Of a stretch of 64,000 nucleotides of DNA, positions 6,411 to 16,360 are shown in pieces. Under the pieces are notes generated by a model, which had not been told where the DNA came from, searched no databases, and saw nothing but the letters and a program-made list of their open reading frames with translations. The translations under genes were made by a program, and so were the position numbers. Source of the stretch: Gemmatimonadaceae bacterium (GTDB taxonomy: Bacteria; Gemmatimonadota; Gemmatimonadetes; Gemmatimonadales; Gemmatimonadaceae); the NCBI GenBank assembly GCA_019186945.1, contig JABAQJ010000002.1, positions 213,897 to 277,896 of the forward strand, in the 5' to 3' direction. Every line of letters begins with the position of its first letter. Position 1 is the first letter of the stretch.

Positions 6411-8930
6411 CTAACGATTCCTCCGCGAGAATGACAGGAGGCGCAAGGCGTTGCCGATCACCGCCAGCGTGCTTCCCTCGTGGAGCACGATCGCCACGCC
6501 GATCCCCACGACGCCCAGGACGGATGTGACGACCAACCCGGCAATCACAAGCAGGGAGACCGCGAGATTCTGGCGAATCACCGCCCGCGTCCGTCGGCTG
6601 AGTGCAATCGCGAAGGGCAATTGGGAGATGTCATCGCTCATCAGCACGACATCCGCCGTCTCGAGGGCTGCGGCCGTGCCGGCGCCGCCCATTGCGATCC
6701 CGACAGTGGAGTGCGCCAATGCCGGCGCGTCGTTCACACCGTCACCAACCATGGCCACACTGCCATGTGCCGCAAGTTCACGGATCGCGTCGACCTTGTC
6801 CACTGGCAGCAGTCTCGCGCGCACCTCGTCCACGCCAACGGACGCCCCGACGGCATCGCCGACCTCCTGGTTGTCGCCCGTCAGCATTACCACGCGCGCG
6901 ATGCCCGCGGCGCGCAGTTGCTCGATCGTTCGACGCGCTGTCGGTCGTGGCTCATCCGAGACGGCGATGACGCCGAGCCAGTCGGTGTCCTCGGCAGCGC
7001 GGCGGGTACGACGCACGATCATCGTCGTGCGGCCGGCGGCTTCCAGGTGATGCACAGCGTCGCGGACGGCCTGCGGCACAGGCGTCGACGGCAACTCGGC
7101 GATTGCGGTATCCTCGAACATCGCGAGGCGTCCGATGTCGATCGTGGAATCGCCCAAGGTGGAGCGGATGCCGAATCCGGTAATAGCCTCGACGTCCGCA
7201 ACGGTCGGAATCGAGAGATTCCGGCGTCGCGCTTCGTGGACGATGGCCCGTGCCAGCGGATGCTGCGACCGAGCCTCCACTGCAGCAGCCACGGCCAGCA
7301 ATTCATCCTGACTGCTGCCTGTGCCGGGCACCACATCGGTCACACGCGGCTCGCCCTCCGTGATCGTGCCCGTCTTGTCCAACGCGATCACGCGGATGAC
7401 CCCGAGCGTTTCGATGTACGTGCCACCTTTCATCAGCACACCGTTTCGCGCGGCCTCGGCTATGCCCGCCAGCACCGCCGCCGGCGTACCGAGCGCCAGC
7501 GCGCAGGGCGATGCGGCGACAAGGAGCGTCATGGCCCGGTAGAATGCATCCGACCACGACCAGACGCCGAGCAGAGGCGGGATCGTCATCAGCAACACGT
7601 CGGCCACCAGGACGACCGGCACGAAGACCTGCTCGAATCTTTCCGTGAACTGCTGAGTCGGCGCCTTCTTCGTCTGTGCCTCAGCCACCAGCTCGATTAC
7701 GCGGTCGAGCGTCCGATCGCCAATCGCCGCGGTAACCGAAATCGTGAGGACGGCATTGCCGTTCACCGATCCCGCGAACACAGGATCCCCGGGTGCCTTG
7801 TCCACGGGCACACTCTCGCCCGTGATCGGCGCCTGGTTCACGTTCGACCGGCCGGCGGTGACGGTGCCGTCGACCGCGATGCGCTCCGCCGGCTTGACAA
7901 CGACCTGATCGCCAGCTCGAACTTGCGCGATCGGCACGAGCCGTTCGGCGCCATCGTGGATCACCGTTGCCACCCGTGGAGACAACTCGCTCAGCGCCTT
8001 GATCGCCCCGCGCGCGCGCGCCAGCGCGTAGTGCTCGAGCGCGTGGCCAAGACTGAACAGAAACAGCAGGAGCGCGCCGTCCGACCAGTGTCCGAGCAGC
8101 GCTGCGCCCGCGGCGGCCACCACCATCAGAAGATCGATATTGAACGCGAAACGACCGCGCCGCACGTCCTTGAGGAAATGACCGATGTTGTCGCGGGCGC
8201 CGAATGCATACGACCCGATGTAGAAGAGCAGCGCCAACGGGTCTATCCCCCGACTCCGTTCGACCAGCCATCCCATCAGCAGCAGGAACCCAGCCGTCAG
8301 GCTCCACACGAGTTCGCGGTTTGAGGCGAGCCATTGGCGCAATGCAGGTGTCGTCGCCGCCCGCAGCGCGGCATCGGCGCCGGTTCGCGCACCGAGCTGC
8401 CTCAGGCGCTGTTCGACTGCGGGCAGGCTGACGAACGTGCGATCGAACTCGATCCGCGCGGACTGCGCCGCCAGGTTCACCGATGCGGCCGTCACTCCCG
8501 ACAAGGCCAGGAGGCCGTGTTCCAGCCGCCGACCATCGTCCTCGGTGCCAACAAGCCGGAATGGCACCACGACGTGCGCGAAACGCTCCGTGAGTTCCGC
8601 GCCGGCCCTGGCGACAATGTCCCGAACCTGGGCGAGAGTCAGGCGCTCGGGATCGTAGTGCAAGCAGAGGCGCGCCGTCTCCTGTACGGTGACACTCCCC
8701 AGCTGCACGTCATCGGCATTCTCCTCTGGCGCTTCACCTGGCCCGATCACGTGAACGGATTCCACTCCATCGCGCTCTTCCAGCAGCGACACGAGGCGCG
8801 ACACGCAGGCATCGCGCAGTTCCTCCACTCCAGGCAGGAGTAATGGCAGGTCGACCCGGATGATGTGGCTCACGACCGGAGCATCATTGTGCAGGGGCCA
8901 GCGGTCGGTCGAAGAGCCCCGGCTCTCCAT
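6411..8930 (-). CDS. P1B-4-type heavy-metal ATPase (Co/Fe/Zn exporter)
   Basis: An 839-residue P-type ATPase that exports divalent metal at the cost of ATP. Seen from the longest start: two N-terminal HMA-like folds (about residues 20-185) that both lack CxxC, the actuator TGES motif, the intramembrane metal site S474-P475-C476, phosphorylation motif DKTGT at D518, an SQHPLA nucleotide-binding HP motif, GDGVND, and C-terminal HEGST. SPC plus HEG(S/G)T defines subgroup P1B-4 (CoaT/CtpD), linked to Co2+, Fe2+ and Zn2+ rather than Cu+. No good ribosome site precedes 8930; an in-frame GTG near 8872 (VSHIIRVDL) may be the real start. The stop is inside a CGTTAGG motif. Confidence 0.9.
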   Translation of the reverse strand: MESRGSSTDRWPLHNDAPVVSHIIRVDLPLLLPGVEELRDACVSRLVSLLEERDGVESVHVIGPGEAPEENADDVQLGSVTVQETARLCLHYDPERLTLAQVRDIVARAGAELTERFAHVVVPFRLVGTEDDGRRLEHGLLALSGVTAASVNLAAQSARIEFDRTFVSLPAVEQRLRQLGARTGADAALRAATTPALRQWLASNRELVWSLTAGFLLLMGWLVERSRGIDPLALLFYIGSYAFGARDNIGHFLKDVRRGRFAFNIDLLMVVAAAGAALLGHWSDGALLLFLFSLGHALEHYALARARGAIKALSELSPRVATVIHDGAERLVPIAQVRAGDQVVVKPAERIAVDGTVTAGRSNVNQAPITGESVPVDKAPGDPVFAGSVNGNAVLTISVTAAIGDRTLDRVIELVAEAQTKKAPTQQFTERFEQVFVPVVLVADVLLMTIPPLLGVWSWSDAFYRAMTLLVAASPCALALGTPAAVLAGIAEAARNGVLMKGGTYIETLGVIRVIALDKTGTITEGEPRVTDVVPGTGSSQDELLAVAAAVEARSQHPLARAIVHEARRRNLSIPTVADVEAITGFGIRSTLGDSTIDIGRLAMFEDTAIAELPSTPVPQAVRDAVHHLEAAGRTTMIVRRTRRAAEDTDWLGVIAVSDEPRPTARRTIEQLRAAGIARVVMLTGDNQEVGDAVGASVGVDEVRARLLPVDKVDAIRELAAHGSVAMVGDGVNDAPALAHSTVGIAMGGAGTAAALETADVVLMSDDISQLPFAIALSRRTRAVIRQNLAVSLLVIAGLVVTSVLGVVGIGVAIVLHEGSTLAVIGNALRLLSFSRRNR

Positions 8931-9113
8931 GAGCCCTCGACATACTCACGAATGGAAGCGCGATAACGGCAGCGCCGCGCCGCAGCGAGTAGTTCCGTGC
9001 ATGCGCAGAAATCGCGTATTGCCGACGTCGGGGTTGTACGCACGACACGACGCTCCTCACAACGACAGGCACCTGCTGCCCGTTCGACGTCGAGCCCGCT
9101 TGTCCCGCAGCGC

Positions 9114-10085
9114 TCAACGCAGACCGGCAGGGATGCCCGGTCCCACCAGGATCGGGGGATCGAGCGCGTCGAGCCTGGCGCCGCGCAGCACACGCTGGCC
9201 ATCCGCAGACAACAGGTACCTCGCAAATCGCATGGCAAGCTCCGGGTGCGGCGCGTCACTCGGGATGGTGAATGCGTAGACGATCGGCTGCCCGCGGATC
9301 GTCAGAGAGTCCTTCGGCGTCCGGCCCGCCACTCGCGTACTTGCCACCGCGTACTGCGCAGAATCCTCCGGAGCGCTGAGGTCGATAGCGGAGGGAAGTT
9401 CCACCCAGCGTAATCCAGCCGACTTGGCGATGGACTGGTACGACCAGATGTAGTCGAACTGGCCCGCTTGCAGGAGCCCGACCAGGTCCGCTTCCTTGGG
9501 CCTGACATTCGCGGGTGGCGCCGAAGCCTCGAGCCGACTGTACAATCCCGGCTGGCCGTAGAACTTCTCCGCCAGCTGCCACACGAGGAGCGTGCGATAA
9601 CCGTTCGGGTCAAGGCTTGGCTCGGAGCGTCCGACCTCCACCCCGGGCCGAGTCAGAACCTGCCACCAGTTCTCAGGTGCGATATCGGCTGCTCCTCGCG
9701 AGCGATCCGTGTAGGCCACGACCATACGGTTGCGCGCGAACTTGGCGTACCACGTCGCATGGTCCGGCATCAGCAGGGCCGGAATCACTTCGTAGTCCGC
9801 GACAGCGACGATGTCGGGGATGCGATGCAACTCGGTGAGCTTCCGAGCCGTCTCCAGGCTGCCGGCGTTCTCCTGTTGCGCAACGACCGGAACCTGCGCG
9901 GCGAAGCTGTCGAGTGCCGTCCGTAGTGGCAGAGCGAGGCTCCCCGCGTTGTACACGATCAGCGTGCCAGCATCTTCGCCTGAACGCGGCGATCCGCAGG
10001 CAGCGCTCACGACCAGGCACAGCACCAGAGCATGCCGCACAGCCAGGCGGGTACGTGGCGCAACGCGCCTCATGCAGGATGACAT
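9114..10085 (-). CDS. WtpA/ModA-like substrate-binding lipoprotein (tungstate/molybdate type)
   Basis: A 323-residue extracellular solute-binding protein with a lipoprotein signal (LCLVVSAAC, lipid-linked Cys near residue 31). The mature start LIVYNAGSLALPLRTALDSF, followed by QENAGSLETARKLTE, matches the WtpA/ModA oxyanion-binding proteins. So do the later ADYEVIPALLMP, RNRMVVAYTD and DPNGYRTLL segments. It would capture tungstate or molybdate in the periplasm and pass it to an ABC importer, but no permease (ModB/WtpB) or ATPase (ModC/WtpC) lies within the window, so it is an orphan here. The start at 10085 is chosen to give a compact signal peptide; longer in-frame starts reach 10385. Specificity between Mo and W is not decidable. 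Confidence 0.8.
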   Translation of the reverse strand: MSSCMRRVAPRTRLAVRHALVLCLVVSAACGSPRSGEDAGTLIVYNAGSLALPLRTALDSFAAQVPVVAQQENAGSLETARKLTELHRIPDIVAVADYEVIPALLMPDHATWYAKFARNRMVVAYTDRSRGAADIAPENWWQVLTRPGVEVGRSEPSLDPNGYRTLLVWQLAEKFYGQPGLYSRLEASAPPANVRPKEADLVGLLQAGQFDYIWSYQSIAKSAGLRWVELPSAIDLSAPEDSAQYAVASTRVAGRTPKDSLTIRGQPIVYAFTIPSDAPHPELAMRFARYLLSADGQRVLRGARLDALDPPILVGPGIPAGLR

Positions 10086-10455
10086 GGAAGAACTGAGTAC
10101 CTGCCGGCACACGAAACCGCAAGCGAGTGCTTGGCCGCGCATCGGAACCTTGACGATGGGAACGGACGCGTTGCTGCTGGCGGCTTGTCCATGCGGTGGA
10201 GCGCGTCCGCCACGCCGAACAGGAGACGACGCTTGCGCGCTCGGCATCGGTCGCCTTCGCACGGAACGCCCGCCTCCACACGATCGACATTCGTCGCCCA
10301 ACGCCTGCTCGGCTCGCTTTGGCACTGACATCTCATCCGATTGACGCCGGCGACACGGGATAATTCCGATTGAACTTATCGGCATTCCCCCTTATACTGG
10401 CGCCCGTACGCAAGGATCGACGCCCCGCCATTCCCCCCTCCCAGAGAAGACCCCG
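10086..10455. other. Divergent intergenic region
   Basis: About 370 bases between the oxyanion-binding lipoprotein (leftward) and the CbiX-like gene (rightward). It contains the promoter at 10370-10398. I see no conserved molybdenum-cofactor riboswitch or other structured RNA. An in-frame extension of the lipoprotein gene runs through this region but is Arg/Ser-rich and looks non-coding. Confidence 0.5.
10370..10398 (+). promoter_or_regulatory. Sigma70-type promoter of the CbiX-like gene
   Basis: TTGAAC (10370-10375), exactly 17 bases, then TATACT (10393-10398). Both hexamers are one or two bases from consensus and lie in an AT-rich pocket of otherwise GC-rich DNA. The expected transcript start is near 10405, giving a leader of about 50 bases before the ATG at 10456. 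Confidence 0.65.
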
Positions 10456-11391
10456 ATGCACGCCACCATCACCCATGGCCTTCGCTTGACCGCTGTCGCC
10501 TGCCTGCTCGCGAGCCGGCCCGCCGTTGCGACGGCACAGTCGACTTCGGACAGCGCTCCCTCGAAGACCACAGCCGCGATACTCGTCGCCCACGGAGGCG
10601 GCGACGAATGGAACGCCAAGGTCGAGGCGCTGGCGGCTGCGCTGCGGTCCGAAAGACCGGTTGAGGTTGCGTACCTCATGGGTGACGGCGCTCGTGCGCA
10701 CCGTTTCCAGGACGCTGTGAAGCGGCTGGAAAAGCAAGCTGTCGCCGAGATCGTCGTCGTCCCCGTACTGGTATCGAGCTTTAGCGGGCACTACGACCAG
10801 GTCCGCTACCTCGCCGGACAACAGGTGACGCTCGATACCGCCATGAGCCACCACCTTCACATGGCCGGACTGGAACCGGCGAACACCTCAGTGCCGCTGC
10901 GCATCACGCGCGCGATCGACGACGCGCCGGAACTCGCGCGCGTCCTCGCCGATCGGGCCTTGGCGATCGCCCCTGCGCCGGCAGGCCGCGCGCTGTTCAT
11001 CATCGGTCACGGCCCGAACTCGGCCGAGGACTATGCCGAGTGGATGGCACGCCTGAGAATCGTGGCCGACTCCGTCAGCAAGTTGACCGGTTTCGCGGAT
11101 GTGCGGATCGAGCTCATGCGCGACGATGCGCCAGCGCACGTGCGAGCGGAAGCGATTCGCCGGATCCGTGACTTGATCGAGCTGCAACACGCGGCCACGA
11201 AGCAGGACGTCGTCGTCGTGCCTGTGCTGGTGGCACGCGGAGACGTCAACAACGTGAAGGTGCCACGCGACCTCGCCGGGCTGCCGATCGCGTACCGAGG
11301 CGACGGGCTGCTGTTTCATCCCGCGATGGTGGCATGGGCGAAGCGACGGATTCAGGAAGCGGCTTCGGCGCCGGTCTCGAGCCATCCGTAA
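10456..11391 (+). CDS. Exported CbiX/CbiK-like chelatase family protein
   Basis: A 311-residue protein with a signal peptide (about residues 1-28, ending ATAQ). It has two halves resembling the CbiX/sirohydrochlorin cobaltochelatase superfamily. The first half begins AAILVAHGGGDEWN (metal-binding His position) and contains AEIVVVPVLVSSFSGHYDQV; the second begins ALFIIGHGPNSAEDY and ends with QDVVVVPVLVARGDVNN. Cytoplasmic members insert Co2+ or Fe2+ into sirohydrochlorin; periplasmic relatives in other phyla are tied to metal or haem handling. The export signal argues against a simple B12 or sirohaem role. No other tetrapyrrole gene is nearby. The fold assignment is good; the function is inferred. 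Confidence 0.75.
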   Translation: MHATITHGLRLTAVACLLASRPAVATAQSTSDSAPSKTTAAILVAHGGGDEWNAKVEALAAALRSERPVEVAYLMGDGARAHRFQDAVKRLEKQAVAEIVVVPVLVSSFSGHYDQVRYLAGQQVTLDTAMSHHLHMAGLEPANTSVPLRITRAIDDAPELARVLADRALAIAPAPAGRALFIIGHGPNSAEDYAEWMARLRIVADSVSKLTGFADVRIELMRDDAPAHVRAEAIRRIRDLIELQHAATKQDVVVVPVLVARGDVNNVKVPRDLAGLPIAYRGDGLLFHPAMVAWAKRRIQEAASAPVSSHP

Positions 11392-11429
11392 CGCGCAACC
11401 GTGGACGCAGGTGCCACTCCGGCCCTGCG

Positions 11430-11900
11430 TCAGCTCCGGGATGGCTGTGGCTGACGAGGACAGGGATGCGAGTAATGGATGTGAATCGCCTTCCATTGCC
11501 CATCGCGCCGCATCCATCCCATCGTTTCGTTGCCGCGTGCATCGATCGGCCGTCCGTCCATGACTGCCCGAATGGAGTACAGGCGCGTCACGAGCGCTAC
11601 GTCGCCGGCAACCCAGACGCGTACATCGGTAAACTCGGCTTTGGTGTCGGTGAAGGCCTGAACCTCGGGTCTGAGGTGGTGTTCCCATACGTCGTCGAGT
11701 CCGATGTTTCGCACGCTGTGCTCGTAGAGGACGATGTCCGGGGCGAGCAGGGCCTTGAGTGCGGGAAGGTTCTTGCTCACGAATGCGCTGTTGTACCGGT
11801 CCACCGCAGCGCGCACTTCCGCCTCTGCACTCTGGGCAGCCGCGGGCACAACGGCCGCGACAAGCAGCGCCAGCACACCAACGAGTCGATTGGTACTCAT
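11430..11900 (-). CDS. Secreted SnoaL-like (DUF4440) protein
   Basis: A 156-residue exported NTF2-fold protein, second of its kind in the window. Start ATG at 11900 opens a signal peptide (MSTNRLVGVLALL to AAAQ, about residues 1-23). The domain follows the usual order: VDRYNSAFVSKNLPALKALLAPDIVLYEH, a central helix HLRPEVQAF, then GWMRRDGQWKAIHIHYSH with two His near the end. It ends 38 bases from the stop of the CbiX-like gene (convergent). No catalytic activity can be assigned. An upstream in-frame extension to 12140 would run through the tRNA gene and is rejected. Confidence 0.75.
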   Translation of the reverse strand: MSTNRLVGVLALLVAAVVPAAAQSAEAEVRAAVDRYNSAFVSKNLPALKALLAPDIVLYEHSVRNIGLDDVWEHHLRPEVQAFTDTKAEFTDVRVWVAGDVALVTRLYSIRAVMDGRPIDARGNETMGWMRRDGQWKAIHIHYSHPCPRQPQPSRS

Positions 11901-11993
11901 GACGTGGGGTCCTCGGGATTGAGTTGTGGCTGCCGGTTGGCTCGCACGGGGCGGCACGTCGCATCGGCCGCCGCGCCCGGTGACGGTGTTGCC

Positions 11994-12032
11994 GGAAAAA
12001 CGAAAGTCCCCAGCGACGGTACGCCAGGGACT
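11994..12032 (-). terminator. Intrinsic terminator of tRNA-Gly
   Basis: On the minus strand the sequence forms an AGTCCC/GGGACT stem (12027-12032 with 12005-12010) with an inner CGC/GCG pairing and is followed by TTTCGTTTTT (11996-12004). It lies about 24 bases past the tRNA 3' end. Confidence 0.6.
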
Positions 12033-12055
12033 CGCGAGCGGATTCCGCCGCAAGA

Positions 12056-12127
12056 GCGGGCGATGGGGTTCGAACCCACGACATCCAGCTTGGGAAGCTG
12101 GCGCTCTACCAACTGAGCTACGCCCGC
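12056..12127 (-). tRNA. tRNA-Gly(CCC)
   Basis: A 72-base cloverleaf with acceptor GCGGGCG/CGCCCGC, D-arm AGCTCAGTTGGTAGAGC, anticodon stem CCAGC/GCTGG around loop TTCCCAA (anticodon CCC), and T-arm with GGTTCGAACCC. CCA is not encoded. It is a lone gene between the SnoaL-like gene and the LLM oxidoreductase. Confidence 0.97.
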
Positions 12128-12226
12128 AAGGAACCCGCACGAATCTAGCGCGACGGTTGGTCCGGGAGTAGCCCGCCGATCGGTGCTGCAGCCCGTCTCG
12201 ATCCGGCTGCCGGCGACGCAGAGGAT

Positions 12227-13282
12227 TCAGCCGTTTGTCGCGGTCGTTCTGTTCGCTGCTTCGCGTCGTACGGCTGGCGCAACTCTGGTGCCGAACAACT
12301 CTATCGAACGCATGACCGCGGCGTGCGGCAAGGTGCCCACGGTGAACTGCACGAGAAAGCGCTGGTTATTGAACAACGAATGCTCGTACAGGATCTTGTC
12401 GATCACTTGCTGAGGATCGCCCAGGATCATAGCGCCGTGCGGCGCACGTTCGGCATCGAACTGGCGCCGCGTCGGAGGCGACCAGCCACGCTCGCGTCCG
12501 ATCTTGCCCATCGTCTGGATGTACGCGGGGAACGCCATCTCGGCGGCCTCGTCGCTGGTGTCCGCGACCAGCCCGTGCGAGTTGATACTGACGGAGAGTC
12601 GCGCCGGATCGTGACCTGCTCGACGGCCCGCCTCGCGGTATAACTCGACCAGCGGTACGAACTGCGCCGGCGATCCGCCGATGATAGCGACCGCCAATGG
12701 CAGACCAAGGGTTCCGGCGCGGACGACCGACTGCGGCGTCCCGCCAACCGCGATCCATACGGGCAGCGGGTTCTGCACCGGCCGCGGATACACGGCGAGG
12801 TTGTCGATCGTCGCACGGTGCTTTCCCGACCATGACACGAACGTTCCTTCGCGGATCTTCAGCAGAAGGTCGAGCTTCTCCGCGAACAGATCGTCGTAAT
12901 CATTGAGGTCGTATCCAAAGAGCGGAAACGACTCGATGAACGAGCCGCGACCGGCCATGATCTCAGCGCGTCCATCGGAGAGCAGGTCGAGTGTCGCGAA
13001 ATCCTGAAACACGCGCACCGGGTCGTCGGAACTGAGGACGGTAACCGCGCTCGTGAGGCGGATGCGGTTGGTCCGCTCCGCAGCAGCCGCGAGGATCACG
13101 ACCGGCGCCGAGGCCGAGAAGTCAGGGCGATGATGTTCGCCTACGCCGAAGACATCGAGCCCAACCTGATCCGCGAGCTCGATTTCTTCGATGAGATCGC
13201 GCAACCGCTGCCGGGCAGTCACGACTTCGCCGGTGCGCGGGTCTGGTGTCGTTTCAGCGAAGGTGTAGATCCCGAGTTCCAT
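12227..13282 (-). CDS. LLM-class flavin-dependent oxidoreductase
   Basis: A 351-residue luciferase-like monooxygenase family protein, a TIM barrel using reduced FMN or F420. The start [15 protein letters not shown] is typical of the family. Further signatures are [16 protein letters not shown] (about residues 45-60), [22 protein letters not shown] (about 78-100), [34 protein letters not shown] and the C-terminal PQQVIDKIL. The substrate is unknown; members of this subgroup are often annotated only as putative alkanal monooxygenases. The start at 13282 is chosen over a 49-codon longer frame because it matches the family. It is divergent from the helicase gene, 123 bases away. Confidence 0.88.
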   Translation of the reverse strand: MELGIYTFAETTPDPRTGEVVTARQRLRDLIEEIELADQVGLDVFGVGEHHRPDFSASAPVVILAAAAERTNRIRLTSAVTVLSSDDPVRVFQDFATLDLLSDGRAEIMAGRGSFIESFPLFGYDLNDYDDLFAEKLDLLLKIREGTFVSWSGKHRATIDNLAVYPRPVQNPLPVWIAVGGTPQSVVRAGTLGLPLAVAIIGGSPAQFVPLVELYREAGRRAGHDPARLSVSINSHGLVADTSDEAAEMAFPAYIQTMGKIGRERGWSPPTRRQFDAERAPHGAMILGDPQQVIDKILYEHSLFNNQRFLVQFTVGTLPHAAVMRSIELFGTRVAPAVRREAANRTTATNG

Positions 13283-13405
13283 GGCACACAAAGGGTGGGG
13301 GCAGCGGAATATGCCAGCGGGCCATGCGCAGATGAAGCGAATCGCGCTCATCTCGCGGCGTGCCTGGATTTCATTACCAGCGCATCGCATGCACATTGCC
13401 AGGCA

Positions 13406-16318
13406 ATGCAACGCGGCGAAAAAAACCAACTCGTTCTGACCGAACGGCAGCGCGCCGCCGTCACTGCCCGGAAAGGTCCTGTGCTGGTTCTGGCGGGGCC
13501 CGGCTCAGGGAAGACGCTGTGCCTGATCGAGCGCATCCGCTATGCGATTTGCGAACTCGGAATCGATCCGGCGCGCATCTGCGCGTTCACGTTCACCAAC
13601 CGGGCCGCCGAGGAAATCACTCACCGGCTTGCCGAAGCGCTGCACGCGGAGGCCGGTCGCGTCAGGACGGGAACGATTCACGGGTTCTGCGCCGAGGTAC
13701 TCCGGGAGTTCCCCGGCGAGGCGGGCGTGCAGCGCGGCTTCGGAATCGCGGACGAGGACTATCAGCACGGCGTGCTGTCGCGACTGAAGGAGCCCGCACG
13801 GTGGCACGGCAGCATGCTGAAGAGCTTCGTGCGATTCCGCTTCCGCGACGTTCCCCTCCGGCCGCATCAGGAGCGAGTGTACCGCGAATATCTTGAGCAC
13901 TTGGGACGGAAGAACGTCGTCGATTTCGATCAGCTAGTGCTGGCGGCTGCCGATCTGATGACGAACTCCCCCGCGACCGCCGCCTCGCTTCGATCGCGCT
14001 GGGACTTTGTGCTGGTGGACGAGTTCCAGGATCTGAACCGGGCGCAGTACCAGGTGGTGAAGGGGTTAGCTGCAACGCACCGCAACGTCTTTTGTGTGGG
14101 CGACGATGAGCAAGCGATCTACTCCTGGACCGGAGCGGACACCCGCCAGTTCGTGATGTTCCAACAGGATTTCGATCCGGCATTTCGGGTCGAACTCGAC
14201 GAGAACCGCCGATCACCGCGATCCGTAATGGAGTACGCCCGCCGCTTGATCGCCCGGAACGTGCCGCTGTTCGAGAAAGCGCCAAGAGCCACCAGGGAGT
14301 CCAGCCACCCAGTGGTCGCACGCAGCTTCAACGACGATACGGATGAAAGCGACTGGATCGTGGAGGACATCCGCGCCGATCGAGAGGCGAGCGGGTGCAG
14401 TTGGGGCGACTACGGCATCCTGTATCGCAAACATGAAATCGGGGATCTGCTGGAGGCCCGGATGTTGACGGCTGGCCTGCCGTGTCGCCTGGCGCACGGA
14501 CGAGCTCTCTCCGAGGATCCGGTCGTGCGCCACGTGATCGCCGCACTCCGGGTCATCGCGTCGCCAACCGACGAAGTGTACCGCGGCGACTTCTTCAGGG
14601 TCGTGCTTCCCAAGGCCCTGGTGAAGACCGTGGAAACGCGGGCAGCGGACAGTGGAGCACCATTCCTGACCGAACTAAGGAAACACGCCCGCGCGCTGAG
14701 GAGCAATCACGAAGACGCCAGGAAGATCCGGCGCGGGTTCTCCGCGATGAAGAATCTTGGCGCCGTTGGCCGGCAGCATACGTCTCTCGTGGCGCTGGTC
14801 GAGGATCTCCTGTCGCAACGAGTCGGCGAGTATCGGACCGTCCTGGAACGCAACCACGAGGACATCAGCCCTGTCGCATCGCACGTGGCCGTTGTGAAGC
14901 TGGCGGAGCAGCTCCGACAGGCGCGCGACGGTTTTCGTCAGATCTGGCTTCCGCCGATGCGGGGTGCGGAAATCGCGCTCAAGCACCTGCTCCAGGAAGC
15001 AGGCGAGTACCGGGCCGACATCGCTCCGAGTCCGCCCGCCGGCGCCGTGATCATCGACGCTGACATGGGGGGCGAACTCGGACTGCCGCTCGCGATGTTC
15101 AAGGCTTTGCAGCTCCTTGCCACGGAATCCTTCATCGACGTCTTCCGCGATTTCACGGTAGTCGATCTGGAGACCACCGGAAAGGACGCGGCGACGGCAC
15201 AGATCGTGGAAGTCGCCGCGGTACGCGTACGCGACGGCATTCAGGTCGACTCGTTCACGAGCCTCGTGAAGCCTCGTGTCCCGATCACGCCGGGAGCGAC
15301 CCAGACGCATGGGATCGCCGAGTGGGACGTCGCCAAATCGCCGTACTTCGAGGAGATCTGGCCGGAACTCGATGCCTTTCTTGGCACGGACGTCCTGGTG
15401 GCTCACAACGGATACCAGTTCGATTTCCCGATCCTGCGGCGCATGAGCGAACCGTTCTCGGGCGGCAGGACACTGGTCACCTACGATACCCTTCCGCTGG
15501 CGCGTGAACTCACGCCGGGAAGCCGGAAGCTTAGCGACCTCGCGCACGCGCACGGGATCGACCCCGGCGAGTCGCACCGCGCGCTCGACGACTGCCGCAC
15601 GCTTGCGCAGGTCTTTCTCAGACTCAATGCGGAGAAGATCGAGCGCGCGCGCAAGACGGCACTCTCCAATCTCCTCGACCACCTGGCCATCGCGATGTGG
15701 CTCGCCGACGTGCCTGGCGCGTCAGGCGAGCCGACTGCCTTCAGGGGCTGGATCAGAACGCAGCCATTCCTTGTCTTCAGCGAAGCGCTGACACGTTACC
15801 GCGAGACGAGGGAGAGCGCCGGAGTGACGACGGCTCCCACGGTAAGCGGCGTGATCGACGCGTTAGGCGGCACGGAGGCAATGGAGCGCACACGCGCCCG
15901 CCGCACGGCGGCTCAACGGTATCCGGCAGCGATGGCGCGACTCCGCCGCCTTATCGAGTCCACGCCCGACGGCACCCTCGACTCCCGGATCGGCGCCTTC
16001 CTGGAACGCGTGGTTCTGTCCAGGTGGGATGGCACCGACGCGGACGCCAACCGTGTGAACCTCCTTACGCTCCACGCCACCAAGGGCCTTCAATTCTCGC
16101 GCGTCTACATCGTGGGAGCGGAAGACGCGGAACTGCCCGGCCTGCCGGGCGCCCGGCCCATTCCCGAAGCCGAAATGGAGGAAGCGCGTCGCCTGTTGTA
16201 CGTGGGCATGACGCGCACTGTCGACCGGTTGGTCCTGACCAGAGTCGCACGAAGGCGCGACCGGGAAACCGGCGGCCATCGCTTTCTCGACGAGATGCAG
16301 CTGGCGCCGGACACGTAA
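13406..16318 (+). CDS. UvrD/PcrA-type SF1 helicase with an inserted DEDDh exonuclease domain
   Basis: A 970-residue ATP-dependent 3'-5' helicase. Walker A AGPGSGKT is at about residue 30, [11 protein letters not shown] (motif Ia) at about 65, the DEFQDLN box (motif II) at about 205, [14 protein letters not shown] (motif III) at about 232, and motifs V and VI ([32 protein letters not shown]) at about 885 and 930. Between motifs IV and V, about residues 582-745, sits a DnaQ-type proofreading exonuclease: [19 protein letters not shown] and ESHRALDDC provide the D-E-D-D-h residues. Both modules look complete. The start at 13406 is chosen because upstream in-frame sequence overlaps the divergent LLM gene. 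Helicase-coupled DNA degradation or end processing is inferred; it neighbours Ku and LigD. Confidence 0.88.
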   Translation: MQRGEKNQLVLTERQRAAVTARKGPVLVLAGPGSGKTLCLIERIRYAICELGIDPARICAFTFTNRAAEEITHRLAEALHAEAGRVRTGTIHGFCAEVLREFPGEAGVQRGFGIADEDYQHGVLSRLKEPARWHGSMLKSFVRFRFRDVPLRPHQERVYREYLEHLGRKNVVDFDQLVLAAADLMTNSPATAASLRSRWDFVLVDEFQDLNRAQYQVVKGLAATHRNVFCVGDDEQAIYSWTGADTRQFVMFQQDFDPAFRVELDENRRSPRSVMEYARRLIARNVPLFEKAPRATRESSHPVVARSFNDDTDESDWIVEDIRADREASGCSWGDYGILYRKHEIGDLLEARMLTAGLPCRLAHGRALSEDPVVRHVIAALRVIASPTDEVYRGDFFRVVLPKALVKTVETRAADSGAPFLTELRKHARALRSNHEDARKIRRGFSAMKNLGAVGRQHTSLVALVEDLLSQRVGEYRTVLERNHEDISPVASHVAVVKLAEQLRQARDGFRQIWLPPMRGAEIALKHLLQEAGEYRADIAPSPPAGAVIIDADMGGELGLPLAMFKALQLLATESFIDVFRDFTVVDLETTGKDAATAQIVEVAAVRVRDGIQVDSFTSLVKPRVPITPGATQTHGIAEWDVAKSPYFEEIWPELDAFLGTDVLVAHNGYQFDFPILRRMSEPFSGGRTLVTYDTLPLARELTPGSRKLSDLAHAHGIDPGESHRALDDCRTLAQVFLRLNAEKIERARKTALSNLLDHLAIAMWLADVPGASGEPTAFRGWIRTQPFLVFSEALTRYRETRESAGVTTAPTVSGVIDALGGTEAMERTRARRTAAQRYPAAMARLRRLIESTPDGTLDSRIGAFLERVVLSRWDGTDADANRVNLLTLHATKGLQFSRVYIVGAEDAELPGLPGARPIPEAEMEEARRLLYVGMTRTVDRLVLTRVARRRDRETGGHRFLDEMQLAPDT

Positions 16319-16360
16319 GTCCCGAACCGCACTCGCTTCGCGAAGGAGCCCTGCCGTTCC

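Noticed and set aside
6480-8324. 614-codon plus-strand frame opposite the P-type ATPase
   Set aside because: Antisense shadow: highly basic composition, no signal or motif, no ribosome site.
13130-13405. Upstream in-frame extension of the helicase
   Set aside because: It overlaps the first part of the divergent LLM oxidoreductase, has no helicase-like sequence, and the family N-terminus begins at about 13430.
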